From contig CP061031.1 of assembly GCA_014490595.1 (NCBI GenBank), positions 496,001-560,000 on the forward strand: 64,000 nucleotides of DNA. The letters are read 5' to 3'. The notes beneath the pieces are model-generated. The model saw only the letters and a program-made list of their open reading frames with translations, did no database searches and was not told the origin of the DNA. Origin of the DNA: Corynebacterium wankanglinii. GTDB taxonomy: Bacteria; Actinomycetota; Actinomycetes; Mycobacteriales; Mycobacteriaceae. Positions 17,885-32,690 of the stretch are shown here, piece by piece. Within the stretch, counting starts at the first letter, position 1. Each line of letters starts with the position of its first letter. Made by a program: the position numbers and the translations under genes.

Positions 17885-18388
17885 ATGCTGAAGACGACAA
17901 GCCAGTCCCGCCGCTGGATCGGGCTCGCAGCCGTGCTGTGGCTCGTGATTTTGGCCGGAATCATCTTTATCCCCCAGTCCCGCTCCGACGAGGTGGCCCA
18001 GGTGGCGCCGACCAACTCCCTGTCCCGCTCGCTGCAGCAGACCCGCCCCGGTGGCGACGTAGTCACCGCGCAGCTGGTGGATCCGTCCCGTATCTACGAT
18101 CCCGAGCGCTACCTCGGCTACACCACCCTGTGCCCGGGTGAGCCGCAGGAGCTCGTCGATGCGAAGCTGGAGGCGTTCGGCCTCAACGCCGACGACCTCG
18201 ATCTGGGCGGGGACCTCGGCTACGTCCTGCTCATCCCGGCCAATGAAGGCGATCAGCCGAAGGTGGACGGTGTCGAGCTGAACAAGGTGGACATCTGCAC
18301 TGTGCCGCAGTCCGAGTCCTTCCCGCTCAACACTGCGATGCCGTTCCACATGAACCAGGGCCGCTGGACCCTCGGGATGGGCCAGTAA
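17885..18388 (+). CDS. Membrane-anchored hypothetical protein in the tsa operon
   Basis: The 167-residue protein has one N-terminal membrane helix (about 11-30) after a short basic segment, then an extracytoplasmic domain with two cysteines (TTLCPGE and VDICTVPQ) that could form a disulfide. ATG 17885 lies seven bases after TAGGCT (17872-17877), which overlaps the tsaE stop, indicating an internal leaderless promoter. Its stop overlaps tsaB (TAATG). The family is not recognised beyond apparent conservation of this slot in corynebacteria. The placement between tsaE and tsaB does not itself imply a role in tRNA modification. Confidence 0.72.
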   Translation: MLKTTSQSRRWIGLAAVLWLVILAGIIFIPQSRSDEVAQVAPTNSLSRSLQQTRPGGDVVTAQLVDPSRIYDPERYLGYTTLCPGEPQELVDAKLEAFGLNADDLDLGGDLGYVLLIPANEGDQPKVDGVELNKVDICTVPQSESFPLNTAMPFHMNQGRWTLGMGQ

Positions 18389-19020
18389 TGCTCGTGCTCG
18401 CCCTCGACACGGCGACGACGGATCTGGTCGCCGGTGTCGTGGACGGGCAGCGGGTGCTCGCACAGACGTGTGTTGCTACCCGCGCCCACAACGAGCGCCT
18501 CATGCCGGAAATTCGCAGGCTCCTCGGTGAAGCAGGGGTGGAGTTCGCGGATCTGGGCGCCATTGTGGTCGGCTGCGGGCCCGGGCCGTTTACCGGTCTG
18601 CGCGTGGGCATGGCCACCGCGTCCGCTCTCGGCCAAGCCCTTGGCATCCCGGTGCATGGGGTGTGCACCCACGACGCGGTGGCCGCCGAGCTGGCCGGTG
18701 ACGCGCTGGTGGTCACAGACGCTCGCCGCCGAGAGGTCTACTGGGCGCGCTACTCCGGCGGCGAGCGCGTCGCGGGGCCGGACGTGTGCAAGCCTGCAGA
18801 TCTGTCGTCGCCTGCCGTGGATGTGATCAGTGTGCCTGGCACGCTAGCTGCGCAGTTGCCTATCGACGCACCTTCGGTCACCTACCAACCCCCGACACCT
18901 GCCGGCCTGGTGGCGGCCGCCGATTTCAGCGCGCCTCCCGCACCCCTGGTGCCGTTGTACCTGCGCCGTCCCGATGCGGTGCCCCCGAAGCAGGCGCCGA
19001 AGTCCCCGGCTTTGCCATGA
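18388..19020 (+). CDS. tsaB: tRNA t6A biosynthesis protein TsaB
   Basis: TsaB is the ASKHA-fold partner that activates TsaD. The 210-residue protein begins LVLALDTATTDLVAGV and contains the diagnostic CGPGPFTGLRVGMATA motif (about residues 63-78). The ATG overlaps the stop of the upstream gene, and the TGA overlaps the rimI start (ATGA). The C-terminal third is Pro-rich and poorly conserved; it contains one dispersed motif copy (GCCTATCGACG, 18858-18868) encoding LPIDA. Confidence 0.93.
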   Translation: MLVLALDTATTDLVAGVVDGQRVLAQTCVATRAHNERLMPEIRRLLGEAGVEFADLGAIVVGCGPGPFTGLRVGMATASALGQALGIPVHGVCTHDAVAAELAGDALVVTDARRREVYWARYSGGERVAGPDVCKPADLSSPAVDVISVPGTLAAQLPIDAPSVTYQPPTPAGLVAAADFSAPPAPLVPLYLRRPDAVPPKQAPKSPALP

Positions 19021-19496
19021 CGGCAGCGGAATTCCGCGAGCTCACGGTGGCGGATGCGGCAGCGGCGGCCGAGCTTGAGGCCGTCCTGTTCGCCGGCGAC
19101 AACCCGTGGTCCGAGGCGGCGTTTCGCTCCGAGATCGCCGCGCCACATACCTTCTATCTCGGCGCCTTCGATGGCGCCACCATGACCGGGTACGCGGGAC
19201 TGGCCATGCTGGGCCCACGCGAGGACCCGGAGTTTGAGGTCCACACCATCGGTGTCGACCCCAGCCGGCAAGGCCGAGGCGTCGGCCGGGCGCTGATGGA
19301 CCAGATGATGCACACCGTGGATCTGCTCGATGGCCCTTGCTTTCTGGAGGTCCGGGTCGACAACACCGCCGCGATCAGGCTGTACGAAAGCTTCGGCTTT
19401 TTCACCGCGGGGGTGCGCAAGAACTACTATCAGGCCTCCGGCATGGACGCGTACACCATGACGCGGCCGAAGATCAGCGAAAGGCGGGACCAATGA
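19017..19496 (+). CDS. rimI: Ribosomal protein S18 alanine N-acetyltransferase RimI
   Basis: This 159-residue GNAT-fold enzyme transfers acetyl from acetyl-CoA to a protein N-terminus. The acetyl-CoA loop is clear ([16 protein letters not shown]), followed by [19 protein letters not shown] and a C-terminal Tyr-rich strand (VRKNYYQ). Position between tsaB and tsaD is the usual place for RimI. The start ATGA overlaps the tsaB stop, and its own stop overlaps the tsaD start. Substrate assignment to S18 is by synteny and family. Confidence 0.88.
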   Translation: MTAAEFRELTVADAAAAAELEAVLFAGDNPWSEAAFRSEIAAPHTFYLGAFDGATMTGYAGLAMLGPREDPEFEVHTIGVDPSRQGRGVGRALMDQMMHTVDLLDGPCFLEVRVDNTAAIRLYESFGFFTAGVRKNYYQASGMDAYTMTRPKISERRDQ

Positions 19497-20542
19497 TCGT
19501 TCTGGGCATCGAGTCCTCGTGCGACGAGACGGGCGTGGGCATCGTAGACCTGCACCCAGACGGCACGATGGACATCCTCGCCGACGTGGTCGCTTCCTCG
19601 ATGGAGCAGCACGCCCGCTTCGGCGGCGTCGTTCCGGAGATCGCTTCGCGCGCGCACCTTGAGGCGATGCCGCAGGTGATGGAAAAGGCGCTGGCGGATG
19701 CGGGCATTGCCAAACCAGATGCCGTGGCTGCCACCGTGGGCCCAGGCCTGGCGGGTGCGCTGCTGGTCGGCGCGTCGGCGGCGAAGGCGTACGCGGCGGC
19801 CTGGGGGGTGCCGTTCTACGGAGTGAACCACTTGGGCGGCCATGTCGCCGTGGCCAACCTGGACGGCGAGCCGCTGCCGCACGCGATTGCGCTGTTGGTC
19901 TCTGGCGGCCACACCCAGCTGCTCGAGGTTGAAGCCGTGGGCAAGCCGATGCGCGAGCTGGGCACCACGCTTGACGACGCCGCTGGGGAGGCCTACGACA
20001 AAGTCGCCCGGCTGCTGGGGTTGGGGTATCCGGGCGGGCCAGTCGTGGACACGCTCGCTGCGTCCGGCGACCCGCACGCGGTGAAGTTCCCGCGCGCGCT
20101 GTCGCGTGCGGAGGATCTGCGCGGCGAGCATCGCTACAACTTTTCTTTCTCTGGCCTGAAAACCGCGGTTGCGCGCCATGTGGAGGCTGCGGAGCGCGAC
20201 GGCCGGGTGATCTCGCTGGAGGATGTGTGCGCCTCGTTCCAGGAAGCTGTCTGCGACGTGCTCACCGCCAAAGCGGTGATGGCCTGTGAGGACACGGGCG
20301 CGCGCACGCTCCTTCTCGGCGGCGGTGTTGCGGCGAACCGGAGGCTTCGCGAGTTGGCGGAGCAGCGGTGCGACGCATCCGGCATCGAGCTGCGGGTTCC
20401 CCGCTTCAATCTCTGCACCGACAACGGTGTGATGATCGCCGCACTGGCGGCCCAGCTAATCCATGAGGGGGCCGAGCCGTCCGGTCTCGGCGTGGGCACG
20501 GACACTGGCCTGGAGGTCGAGGTTCCGCTCGTCGGCTCGTAG
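19493..20542 (+). CDS. tsaD: tRNA N6-adenosine threonylcarbamoyltransferase TsaD
   Basis: TsaD transfers the threonylcarbamoyl group to tRNA A37. The 349-residue protein has the expected start ([16 protein letters not shown]), the metal-binding HLGGH (HxxxH) motif, VSGGHTQL, the [14 protein letters not shown] segment and the [10 protein letters not shown] loop. The C-terminal [15 protein letters not shown] and [14 protein letters not shown] motifs are also intact. ATG 19493 overlaps the rimI stop; the longer upstream frame is not used. It closes the alr-tsaE-tsaB-rimI-tsaD operon. Confidence 0.96.
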   Translation: MIVLGIESSCDETGVGIVDLHPDGTMDILADVVASSMEQHARFGGVVPEIASRAHLEAMPQVMEKALADAGIAKPDAVAATVGPGLAGALLVGASAAKAYAAAWGVPFYGVNHLGGHVAVANLDGEPLPHAIALLVSGGHTQLLEVEAVGKPMRELGTTLDDAAGEAYDKVARLLGLGYPGGPVVDTLAASGDPHAVKFPRALSRAEDLRGEHRYNFSFSGLKTAVARHVEAAERDGRVISLEDVCASFQEAVCDVLTAKAVMACEDTGARTLLLGGGVAANRRLRELAEQRCDASGIELRVPRFNLCTDNGVMIAALAAQLIHEGAEPSGLGVGTDTGLEVEVPLVGS

Positions 20543-20608
20543 CCAGCGAAACGTGAGGGGTGCGGATAGATTGAGTGTCCGTAACCCTCACCGATGAAAG
20601 GACCCCCC

Positions 20609-21058
20609 GTGACCGAGCAGTTCAACCAGGATCAGGCAGACCGTGAGCGTTTCGGGTTCCTGGTGAATCCGGATCTTTCCTACCGCCGCATCGTGTTCGA
20701 CGAGGACACCGCCCGCGAGACGCTCGGCGGCGTGGCCGACGAGGTTGTCGACGTGGCATTCGACCAGGAGGGCAACCGTTTCCACGCGATCTTCCGCCCG
20801 GACGCGGCCGAACTGGGTGCGGAGCCGAACCCTGTTGCGTCGCTGGCCCGCAACACCGCCGAGACAGCCAACCCGGAATTTCTCACCGACCCCACCCGTG
20901 CGATTTCTGGCCCGGTGATCTTCACCGCCCGTGACGGCGCGAGTGTGGACGAGCGCACGATTGACAAGGTGCTGCAGGCCATTCGCGCGGTTGAGAACTA
21001 CCGCCAGGATAACGCCGAAGAGTTCGAGCTCTGGCGCAACGCGGTAAGGAACCGCTGA
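20609..21058 (+). CDS. Hypothetical protein upstream of groES
   Basis: GTG 20609 follows AAAGGA by six bases and encodes a soluble, acidic protein of 149 residues without signal peptide or membrane segment (starts TEQFNQDQADRERFGF). It contains mixed alpha/beta character and two Asp/Glu-rich helices. I do not recognise a characterised family. It lies between tsaD and the CIRCE-controlled groES promoter and is probably a monocistronic gene or the tail of the tsa operon. Confidence 0.72.
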   Translation: MTEQFNQDQADRERFGFLVNPDLSYRRIVFDEDTARETLGGVADEVVDVAFDQEGNRFHAIFRPDAAELGAEPNPVASLARNTAETANPEFLTDPTRAISGPVIFTARDGASVDERTIDKVLQAIRAVENYRQDNAEEFELWRNAVRNR

Positions 21059-21083
21059 CCCGGCCGAGTGGCGTGGCCCGCGG

Positions 21084-21116
21084 TTGTTGGCTGGCACTCT
21101 CAGGGGTAGAGTGCCA
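21084..21116 (+). promoter_or_regulatory. CIRCE element and promoter of groES-groEL
   Basis: The inverted repeat TGGCACTC-N9-GAGTGCCA at 21092-21116 matches the HrcA-binding CIRCE consensus closely. It overlaps a promoter with -35 TTGTTG (21084-21089), a 17-base spacer and -10 TAGAGT (21107-21112), so HrcA bound here would block RNA polymerase. This predicts heat-inducible expression of groES-groEL. Confidence 0.9.
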
Positions 21117-21214
21117 AAGCAGGTTGTGTGAAGCACAGTTGTTCACCCGCGACGACGGCTGCGCCTCTTCAGACCTGAACTGTTGAATCATTCACCAATG
21201 AAAGGTTGCTGATC

Positions 21215-23133
<1,919 letters not shown>

Positions 23134-23162
23134 GGGCATGGCCGAAGGCGACGTCGACAAGC

Positions 23163-23196
23163 AAAAGCGCCCCAGCAACACCTGGGGCGCTTTTTC
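23163..23196. terminator. Bidirectional terminator between groEL and whiB
   Basis: The stem AGCGCCCCA (23166-23174) pairs with TGGGGCGCT (23183-23191) around an eight-base loop, with T5 on the groEL side and AAAA on the other flank. It can end both the groEL transcript and the convergent whiB transcript. Confidence 0.88.
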
Positions 23197-23204
23197 GTGT
23201 GTGC

Positions 23205-23516
23205 CTACTTTGCAGAGGCTGCGGCGACCTTCATGCCGCCCGCCGCGCCGCGCAAGACGGCGGAGCGCTCGGACTCGCTCATGCCGCCCCAAATGCCGTA
23301 CGGCTCGGCGACGCGCAGGGCGTGCTCGCGGCACTGGGACAGCACGGGGCATTCGAAGCAGATGGCCTTTGCGCGGTTCTCGCGCTGGGCACGCGCCCGT
23401 CCGCGCTCCCCGTCGGGGTGGTAGAAGATCTCGGAGGCCTCCCCCCGGCATGCGCTGTGTAGCTGCCAATCCCAGAAATCGGCGTTCGGCCCGGGAAGCT
23501 GGTGCGGCAAAGACAT
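23205..23516 (-). CDS. whcB: WhiB family iron-sulfur transcriptional regulator (WhiB3/WhcB type)
   Basis: From ATG 23516 this encodes 103 residues with the four cluster-binding cysteines Cys23, Cys53, Cys56 and Cys62 (SACRGEA and ICFECPVLSQC) and the beta-turn GIWGG, followed by a basic Ala/Lys tail. WhiB proteins bind a [4Fe-4S] cluster and interact with the major sigma factor. Location beside groEL1 and sigD matches mycobacterial whiB3 and corynebacterial whcB, and the subtype is assigned on that synteny. An AAAGGAG lies 12 bases upstream of the ATG, which is a longer spacing than usual. Confidence 0.88.
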   Translation of the reverse strand: MSLPHQLPGPNADFWDWQLHSACRGEASEIFYHPDGERGRARAQRENRAKAICFECPVLSQCREHALRVAEPYGIWGGMSESERSAVLRGAAGGMKVAAASAK

Positions 23517-23786
23517 ATTCGGGAGCGCTCCTTTAGAAGTACCTCTGACGTGAAACCGCATTCGAGTGTGGACTGCTCCGGTTAACGTTTGGTGTCGTCG
23601 CGGTTACGGCGGGTTGTCGTGGCCCGGGCGGGTGTGAAAGTAATGCCGTTTAGCTGGTTGAACGTCACGGGTTACGGACAGGTGAATTCCTGGCAAAAGC
23701 TCGGTAGACGGAAGGAACCGGCGTGTGCGTTTATGATGAACGGGTTACGCGATACGGAGTGCGGGGACCGCAGAAAGGAGTGAGGC

Positions 23787-24362
23787 GTGGCCGCAAGCGA
23801 CGAGGATGCCGAGCTCGCTGACCTTGTGCCAGCTGCTGTCCAGGGTGACAGGCGCGCGCTGCAGCGCATCATCGCCATCATTCACCCGCGCGTGTTGCGC
23901 TACGCCAGGGCGCGCATCGGCGGCGGGCGGATGCCCACCCCCGAAGACGTGGCGCAGGAGATCTGTCTTGCGGTGGCGACGTCCATCGACCGCTACAGCG
24001 ACACTGGCCGTCCATTCATGGCATTCGTGTACGGCATCGCGTTTAACAAAGTGGCGGACGCGCACCGCTCCATGGCGCGCGACAAGCTCAGCCCGGTCGA
24101 AGACGTGCCGGACACCGAAGTGGCGACAATCACGCCCGAGGACGCCGCGATGGTGTCTGCAGGCAGTAACACTGTGCGGGCGTTACTCGATTCACTCAAT
24201 GAAAAGGCCCGCGATATCGTGATTCTGCGCGTGTTTGTGGGCTTATCCGCAGAAGAGACCGCGCAGGTCATGGGCAGCACCCCGGGTGCCGTGCGCGTTG
24301 CCCAGCACCGGGCGCTGGCGAAACTGCGGGGGCAACTGGAAGGAGGGCAGGCGGAGCTATGA
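23787..24362 (+). CDS. sigD: RNA polymerase sigma factor SigD (ECF)
   Basis: The 191-residue ECF sigma factor has region 2 (HPRVLRYARARIGGG, PEDVAQEICLAVATSIDRY, FMAFVYGIAFNKVAD) and region 4 (SLNEKARDIVILRVFVGLSAEETAQ, STPGAVRVAQHRALAKLR). GTG 23787 follows AGAAAGGAG by six bases. In corynebacteria and mycobacteria SigD controls envelope and mycolate-related genes. The stop overlaps the anti-sigma gene by an ATGA, so sigma and anti-sigma are made together. The 270-base gap upstream shared with whiB must hold both promoters; I could not assign a SigD-type site with confidence. Confidence 0.93.
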   Translation: MAASDEDAELADLVPAAVQGDRRALQRIIAIIHPRVLRYARARIGGGRMPTPEDVAQEICLAVATSIDRYSDTGRPFMAFVYGIAFNKVADAHRSMARDKLSPVEDVPDTEVATITPEDAAMVSAGSNTVRALLDSLNEKARDIVILRVFVGLSAEETAQVMGSTPGAVRVAQHRALAKLRGQLEGGQAEL

Positions 24363-25314
24363 CATCGCGCAACGGGTCTTACGAACCTGGCATGGAGGAG
24401 TTCGCCGAGAGCGACGCGTTCATCGACGCGCTTTCGCTTGGCGACGATCCTTCGGGCGGCACCGACCCCCTCGCCGCAGCCCTTCTGGAGCTGAAAGCCG
24501 ATATCGACCGTCCGATGCCGGAGGCACCGCAACTCGACGCACTCGATCCGGCTCCGGAGGCGGGCCGGAGCGTCACCTCCCTCGACAGTGCCCGCGCTCG
24601 CCGGAAGCGGCAAGTCAGCCCGTGGCTGGCGGGCCTGATTGGCGCCGCTGCCGCCACTGTGGTCTGCGTCGGCACCGGTTCGGTGCTGTTCGACCGTGGC
24701 GCGCAGGAAGACACCACGATGGTCGAGCTCGCGACCACGCTCGACGAGCTCGAGGTGGCCAGCAAGAGCGGCGATGAGGAAGCCACCCGCCAGCTGCTGG
24801 AGCAGGCTCGCGGGCTGGTGGCCACAATGAAAGAGCGCGAGCAGCGCCCGGGCAAGGGCGGCCAGGCCGCGACTGTGACCAAGACGGTGACGGATACCAC
24901 CACCGCCGCTCACCCTGGTGTTGCCGGGGATAAGGCAACCGCTGAACAGGCGCCCGCTGCCCCTGCAGCGCCGGCGCAACAGCAGACCCAGGTGCCGCAG
25001 GACCCGGCGCAGCAGCGGGGCGCGGGTGCGTCGCAGCCCGGTCAGGCCGGTCAGGCCACGGGGCAACCCAACCAGGGGGCGCAGTCTGCGGCGAACCAGT
25101 CGGGGCAGGACTCGGCAACGGGTGCTCCGTCGCAAGGCACAGCCGCAGCCACGGAGCCGACGGTGGCGACCGGGGCCGAGCGGCAGAACCCTTCTGTGCG
25201 GGTCAATGACCCGGCGACGATGGTGCAGCCACCCGCCCAACAAGGGATGGAGCGCCAGCAGGCGGTCGTGGGTGGCGTCACAGTGCCTGCTCCTGCTCAG
25301 GGCGCAGGGAGCTC

Positions 25315-25318
<4 letters not shown>
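24359..25318 (+). CDS. rsdA: Anti-sigma D factor RsdA
   Basis: The 319-residue protein has a cytoplasmic N-terminal part containing the short SigD-binding-like segment SDAFIDALSLG (about 18-28), one membrane helix (about 88-110), a helical stretch (about 118-158), and then a long extracytoplasmic region dominated by Ala, Gln, Pro and Gly. The overlap with sigD, single membrane helix and N-terminal motif fit RsdA. The low-complexity exterior is a plausible cell-wall spanning sensor and a target for regulated proteolysis, which would release SigD. It ends four bases into the convergent downstream gene. Confidence 0.85.
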
Positions 25319-27337
<2,019 letters not shown>

Positions 27338-27346
27338 GGGATACTC

Positions 27347-28501
27347 ATGCGCGACTACGTGGAAATCGGTCTCGGCCGCGAGGCCCGCAGGGCGTACGAC
27401 TTGGGTGATCTTTCGATCGTGCCGAAGCGCCGCACCCGTTCTTCGAAGGACGTGGACACGAGCTGGAACATCGACGCCTACACCTTCGACATTCCGCTGG
27501 CTTCTCACCCGACTGACGCGCTGGCCAGCCCTGAGTTCATCATCGAAATGGGCAAGCAGGGCGGCCTCGGCGTGATCGACGCCGAGGGGCTTTGGGGCCG
27601 CCATGCGGACCTCGAGGGTGCGGTGAAGAAGGTCGTGGATTCCTGCGAGGATGCCTGGGGCATCGATTCGCAGGAGAAGTACCAGGATTTCGTCGATTCC
27701 GGCGAGCGCTCCGTGCGCACGCTGCAGGAACTGCACACCGCCGAGCTCGACCGCGACCTGCTCTCCGAGCGCATCGCCCAAGTGCGTGACTCTGGCGTGA
27801 CCGTGGCTGTGCGGGTGAGCCCGCAGAACGCACGCGAACTCGCGCCGGTGGTCATCGCCGCCGGCGCCGAGATCCTGTTCATCCAGGGCTCCATCATCTC
27901 AGCCGAGCACGTTCAGCAGGGAGGCGAGCCGCTCAACCTCAAGGAGTTTGTCGGCTCACTGGACGTCCCGGTGATCGCCGGCGGCGTGTTCGACTACTCC
28001 ACGGCGACGCACCTGATGCGCTCCGGCGTCGCCGGCGTGATCGTCGGCTCCGGTCACATCAGCACTGTGGTGCGGGTGCCCACCGCCACCGCGATCGCGG
28101 ACGTGGCTGCCGCGCGCCGCGACTACCTGGATGAAACCGGCGGGCGCTACGTCCACGTGCTCGCCGATACGGCCATCTACGAATCCGGCGAGATCGCCGC
28201 GGCTATCGCTAGCGGCGCGGATGCGGTCATGCTCGGCCGCAACCTGGCGCAGGCATCCGAGGCTGCGGCGAACGGTGTGTATTGGGAGGCGCAGACCGCC
28301 CACCCGCGCTTTCCGCGCGGCGACGTGAGTAAGGACGCCACGACGCGCAGGGCTGTGCCATTGGAGACGGTGCTCTTCGGCCCGTCCAGCGATCCGTGGG
28401 GCGGCCTCAACGTTGTCGGAGGTCTGCGGAGGATCATGGCGAAGTGTGGTTATACTGATGTGAAAGCTTTTCAGAAAGCAGATTTGGCTATCCGCAGTTA
28501 A
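27347..28501 (+). CDS. guaB3: GuaB3 family IMP dehydrogenase-related protein
   Basis: The 384-residue protein is the shorter IMPDH-related paralogue found beside guaB in actinobacteria. It starts RDYVEIGLGREARRAYDLGD and lacks CBS domains. The catalytic loop reads IVGSGHISTVVRV instead of GPGSICTTR, so the IMPDH cysteine is absent here; related GuaB3 proteins have been reported to act as GMP reductases in some bacteria, but that is not shown for this sequence. It ends nine bases before the PAS gene, so the three probably form one transcript. Confidence 0.9.
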   Translation: MRDYVEIGLGREARRAYDLGDLSIVPKRRTRSSKDVDTSWNIDAYTFDIPLASHPTDALASPEFIIEMGKQGGLGVIDAEGLWGRHADLEGAVKKVVDSCEDAWGIDSQEKYQDFVDSGERSVRTLQELHTAELDRDLLSERIAQVRDSGVTVAVRVSPQNARELAPVVIAAGAEILFIQGSIISAEHVQQGGEPLNLKEFVGSLDVPVIAGGVFDYSTATHLMRSGVAGVIVGSGHISTVVRVPTATAIADVAAARRDYLDETGGRYVHVLADTAIYESGEIAAAIASGADAVMLGRNLAQASEAAANGVYWEAQTAHPRFPRGDVSKDATTRRAVPLETVLFGPSSDPWGGLNVVGGLRRIMAKCGYTDVKAFQKADLAIRS

Positions 28502-28509
28502 GAAATTGG

Positions 28510-29814
28510 ATGAGTGCGCCTATGTCGAGCCGTGTAACCATTCTTCGCGATGCACCCGAGGGTGCCTCCCACGAAGTCGATGTCAACGACATCTTCTTCT
28601 CGGTCACAGACGCGAAGGGTGTCATGACGCATGTCAACGACGTCTTCATCCGTTATGCCCAGTACAACGCCGATGAAATGATCGGCAAGCCGCACAACCT
28701 CATCCGCCACGATGAGATGCCGGGCGGCGCCTTCAAACTGATGTGGGACACCATTGAGGACGGACGCCCTTTCGCGGCCTACGTGCGCAACCGGGCGAAG
28801 AGCGGCTCCGCGTATGATGTGCTCGCCACAGTCACCCCGCTGCCAAACGGCGGTTACCTCTCCGTGCGCACCCGCCCGATGACGGACCGCTTCGAGGCCG
28901 CGGGCCAGCTGTACCAGGAAGCCAACCTGGTGGAGCACGAAGCCAAGGCCAACGGTGTCGGCCGTCGTGAGCGTGCCGTCATCGGTGCGGAGAAGATGGG
29001 CGAGCTGCTGCCGGACTACGACGCGTTTATTCGCGACGCGTTGCCTGCGGAAGTGCAGGCACTCGAGGACGCCGGCTTCACCCTTCCGGAAGGTACGGGT
29101 CCCATCTACGAGGCAGCGCGGGAGCTGTACAGCCAGCTCGATCAGTTCATGGTGACGCAAACCGCGATCAAAAATGCCGCTGAGGAGCTGCGCAAAGCCA
29201 GTGCCACCCTAGTGGAGGAGAACGCCGTCACCAACAACGTGAAGGCAGAGATGGAAAACGTCGTCACCGAGGGCGCTTCCCGCACACTGCTTCTTGCTCC
29301 ACTGCAGGTGTGGGCAACGATGCGTGGCATTATCGACGAGAATGCAGCTTCTCTAGCTGAGGTCGCGGAGGATCTTTACGCCAAGACCGCCAACGCGCGT
29401 ATGGCGATTGCGCTTGCGCGCCTCCACACCGCCCAGACCGCCCAGTTTTCCACGGAACAGGGCGCCCAGGATTCCATGCACTTGCTGGTGGACGGGCTTG
29501 AGGTGGACGTCCGCGAGATGGATGACGCGGTGTTCCTGCACTCGTCGTTCCGCCGCCGCGTGGAGCTGAAGGTCAAGTCCATCTCTGAGCTGACCAAGAT
29601 CCCGCTCGAGATGATCCGGCGGTGGTCGCAGAACACTAACGATTCGAGCATGGGTGAAGAGGTTGCGCCGCTGGTTGCGCAGGTCAACCACGCCATGGAA
29701 GCCGCAGACGCCTCGATTGCCCAGCTGCAGCGTTCTGCCGAGAAGCTGGCCCAGGCACCATCGACTGACGAGGTGCGCGCAGCGCTGGACCGCCTGAGCG
29801 AAGCTGTGCGGTAG
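28510..29814 (+). CDS. Aer-like PAS domain protein with coiled-coil C-terminus
   Basis: The 434-residue soluble protein has an N-terminal PAS domain (about 15-120) with the Aer signature region: [37 protein letters not shown], and [20 protein letters not shown]. The rest is long amphipathic helices without a recognisable methyl-accepting chemotaxis signalling hairpin and without membrane segments. Aer PAS domains bind FAD and sense redox. Corynebacteria are non-motile, so the partner cannot be a flagellar chemotaxis pathway. Linkage to guaB-guaB3 and guaA suggests a role tied to purine or redox state, but this is inference. A second ATG at 28522 is an alternative start. Confidence 0.8.
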   Translation: MSAPMSSRVTILRDAPEGASHEVDVNDIFFSVTDAKGVMTHVNDVFIRYAQYNADEMIGKPHNLIRHDEMPGGAFKLMWDTIEDGRPFAAYVRNRAKSGSAYDVLATVTPLPNGGYLSVRTRPMTDRFEAAGQLYQEANLVEHEAKANGVGRRERAVIGAEKMGELLPDYDAFIRDALPAEVQALEDAGFTLPEGTGPIYEAARELYSQLDQFMVTQTAIKNAAEELRKASATLVEENAVTNNVKAEMENVVTEGASRTLLLAPLQVWATMRGIIDENAASLAEVAEDLYAKTANARMAIALARLHTAQTAQFSTEQGAQDSMHLLVDGLEVDVREMDDAVFLHSSFRRRVELKVKSISELTKIPLEMIRRWSQNTNDSSMGEEVAPLVAQVNHAMEAADASIAQLQRSAEKLAQAPSTDEVRAALDRLSEAVR

Positions 29815-29962
29815 CCACCTCAGCGTTTGCCGCGCGGTGGGTCACTTTTTCGGCCCGCCTGCGCGGCACTGTTGCCTTTTGGGGCGCGATAGCGTTCCGC
29901 GATTTCCCGCAGCACTGCACAGGCAGTTGGGTCTGCGGGGTGATCGACTACGATCAAGGCCT

Positions 29963-31516
<1,554 letters not shown>

Positions 31517-31525
31517 GCCCCGGAC

Positions 31526-32578
31526 TCACTCCCCGTAGTACGCGGACACGGACCCGATTCGCTCTGTCACGTTGATCGTGAGCAGCGCGCTGTCCTTGTC
31601 CGCGTTTTGCGTTTCTTCGGGGCAGGCGGTCTCGCCGATGGTGACTTGGCAGTTCACATTGACGGGGACGTTGTTGGGCAGGATCACATCCACCTTGCCG
31701 ATGGCGTTGCTGACTTCGACGGTTTGCGGCTCGCGCAGCGGCTCGAGCTCGGAGAGGTCAAGGTAGGTCTCGCCGACGAAGCCGTTGACGCCCGGTTGGT
31801 CTGGCAGGGTGTCGATGTCGTACACGGTGATGTGCGCGCTACCGAAGCGCCCGTAGTCGCCGTCGCGCACATCGCTGTAAAACGCGAGCGCCATGAGCGA
31901 GACCGCTGAGAGAGCAAAGGCGACCGGGATCCAGAACCAGTTGCGTTTCTTCGTCTGCTGCGGCGCCGGTTCGCTCGGCTCCGGCAGATGCCACAGCTCC
32001 GGCACCGCGCCGAGCGGGTCCCAGGCGGGCGGGCGCTGGCCGGGGTGTTCGTGACCTTCGGGCACCGTCAGGTGAGAGGTGTCCACAGCGGGGCGGTTGC
32101 TTGTACGTGCCCCCTCCGGCTCGCCCACCAGCAACCCAGCCGGCGGCTCGGGCTGGCGCTGGTGCAGGAAGAACCAACCGGTGGCGAAGAGGATGAACGT
32201 GACCAGCACTGCCCGCAGATCGCCTGCGACGGAAGCGGACGGTAAAAACAGGAACAGCCCGAGCAGCAGCCACCAGCCGGTGTCACGGTCATCTATCTCC
32301 GCTGCGGTCAGCTGCTCTTTCGGAGTGATGATCGCGGCCCACGGGCTGCGGGTCAGCCCGAAGCGGGGCATGTTGATCCAGCACAGCAGGTAGAGGAAGA
32401 TGCCGCCGCCGAACGCGAGCGAGAGCGCGACGAAAACTACGCGGATAAACGTGGGGTCGATGTGGAAGCGGGCGCCAATGCCTTCGCAGACGCCGCCGAT
32501 GACGGCCTTGCCGCCCTGGTTCTTCGGGATGCGGGGCGGGCGGGTCTCCCACATCTGCGTGAGTGTGTTGTTTTCCAT
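31526..32578 (-). CDS. PspC domain membrane protein
   Basis: The 350-residue protein has an N-terminal PspC domain (PPRIPKNQGGKAVIGGVCEGIG, then a helix through LAFGGGIFLYLLCWINMP), two further membrane helices (about 105-140), a Pro-rich cytoplasmic stretch, another helix (about 215-235) and an extracytoplasmic C-terminal domain of about 110 residues with two cysteines. It is divergent from a PspC-domain sensor kinase and likely belongs to the same envelope stress circuit. The C-terminal part resembles the LiaF-like beta-rich domain in layout. ATG 32578 gives the PspC start MENNTLTQMWETR. Confidence 0.8.
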   Translation of the reverse strand: MENNTLTQMWETRPPRIPKNQGGKAVIGGVCEGIGARFHIDPTFIRVVFVALSLAFGGGIFLYLLCWINMPRFGLTRSPWAAIITPKEQLTAAEIDDRDTGWWLLLGLFLFLPSASVAGDLRAVLVTFILFATGWFFLHQRQPEPPAGLLVGEPEGARTSNRPAVDTSHLTVPEGHEHPGQRPPAWDPLGAVPELWHLPEPSEPAPQQTKKRNWFWIPVAFALSAVSLMALAFYSDVRDGDYGRFGSAHITVYDIDTLPDQPGVNGFVGETYLDLSELEPLREPQTVEVSNAIGKVDVILPNNVPVNVNCQVTIGETACPEETQNADKDSALLTINVTERIGSVSAYYGE

Positions 32579-32690
32579 GGCTCAATCCTCCCGCGGGAGT
32601 GCGGGCAGCGGTATCGGGAACGACCCTGATTTTTCGTTTCAGGGTTTCGCCCGATGTGCCCTAAGGCGTGCCCATGCAACGATGGGGGCT

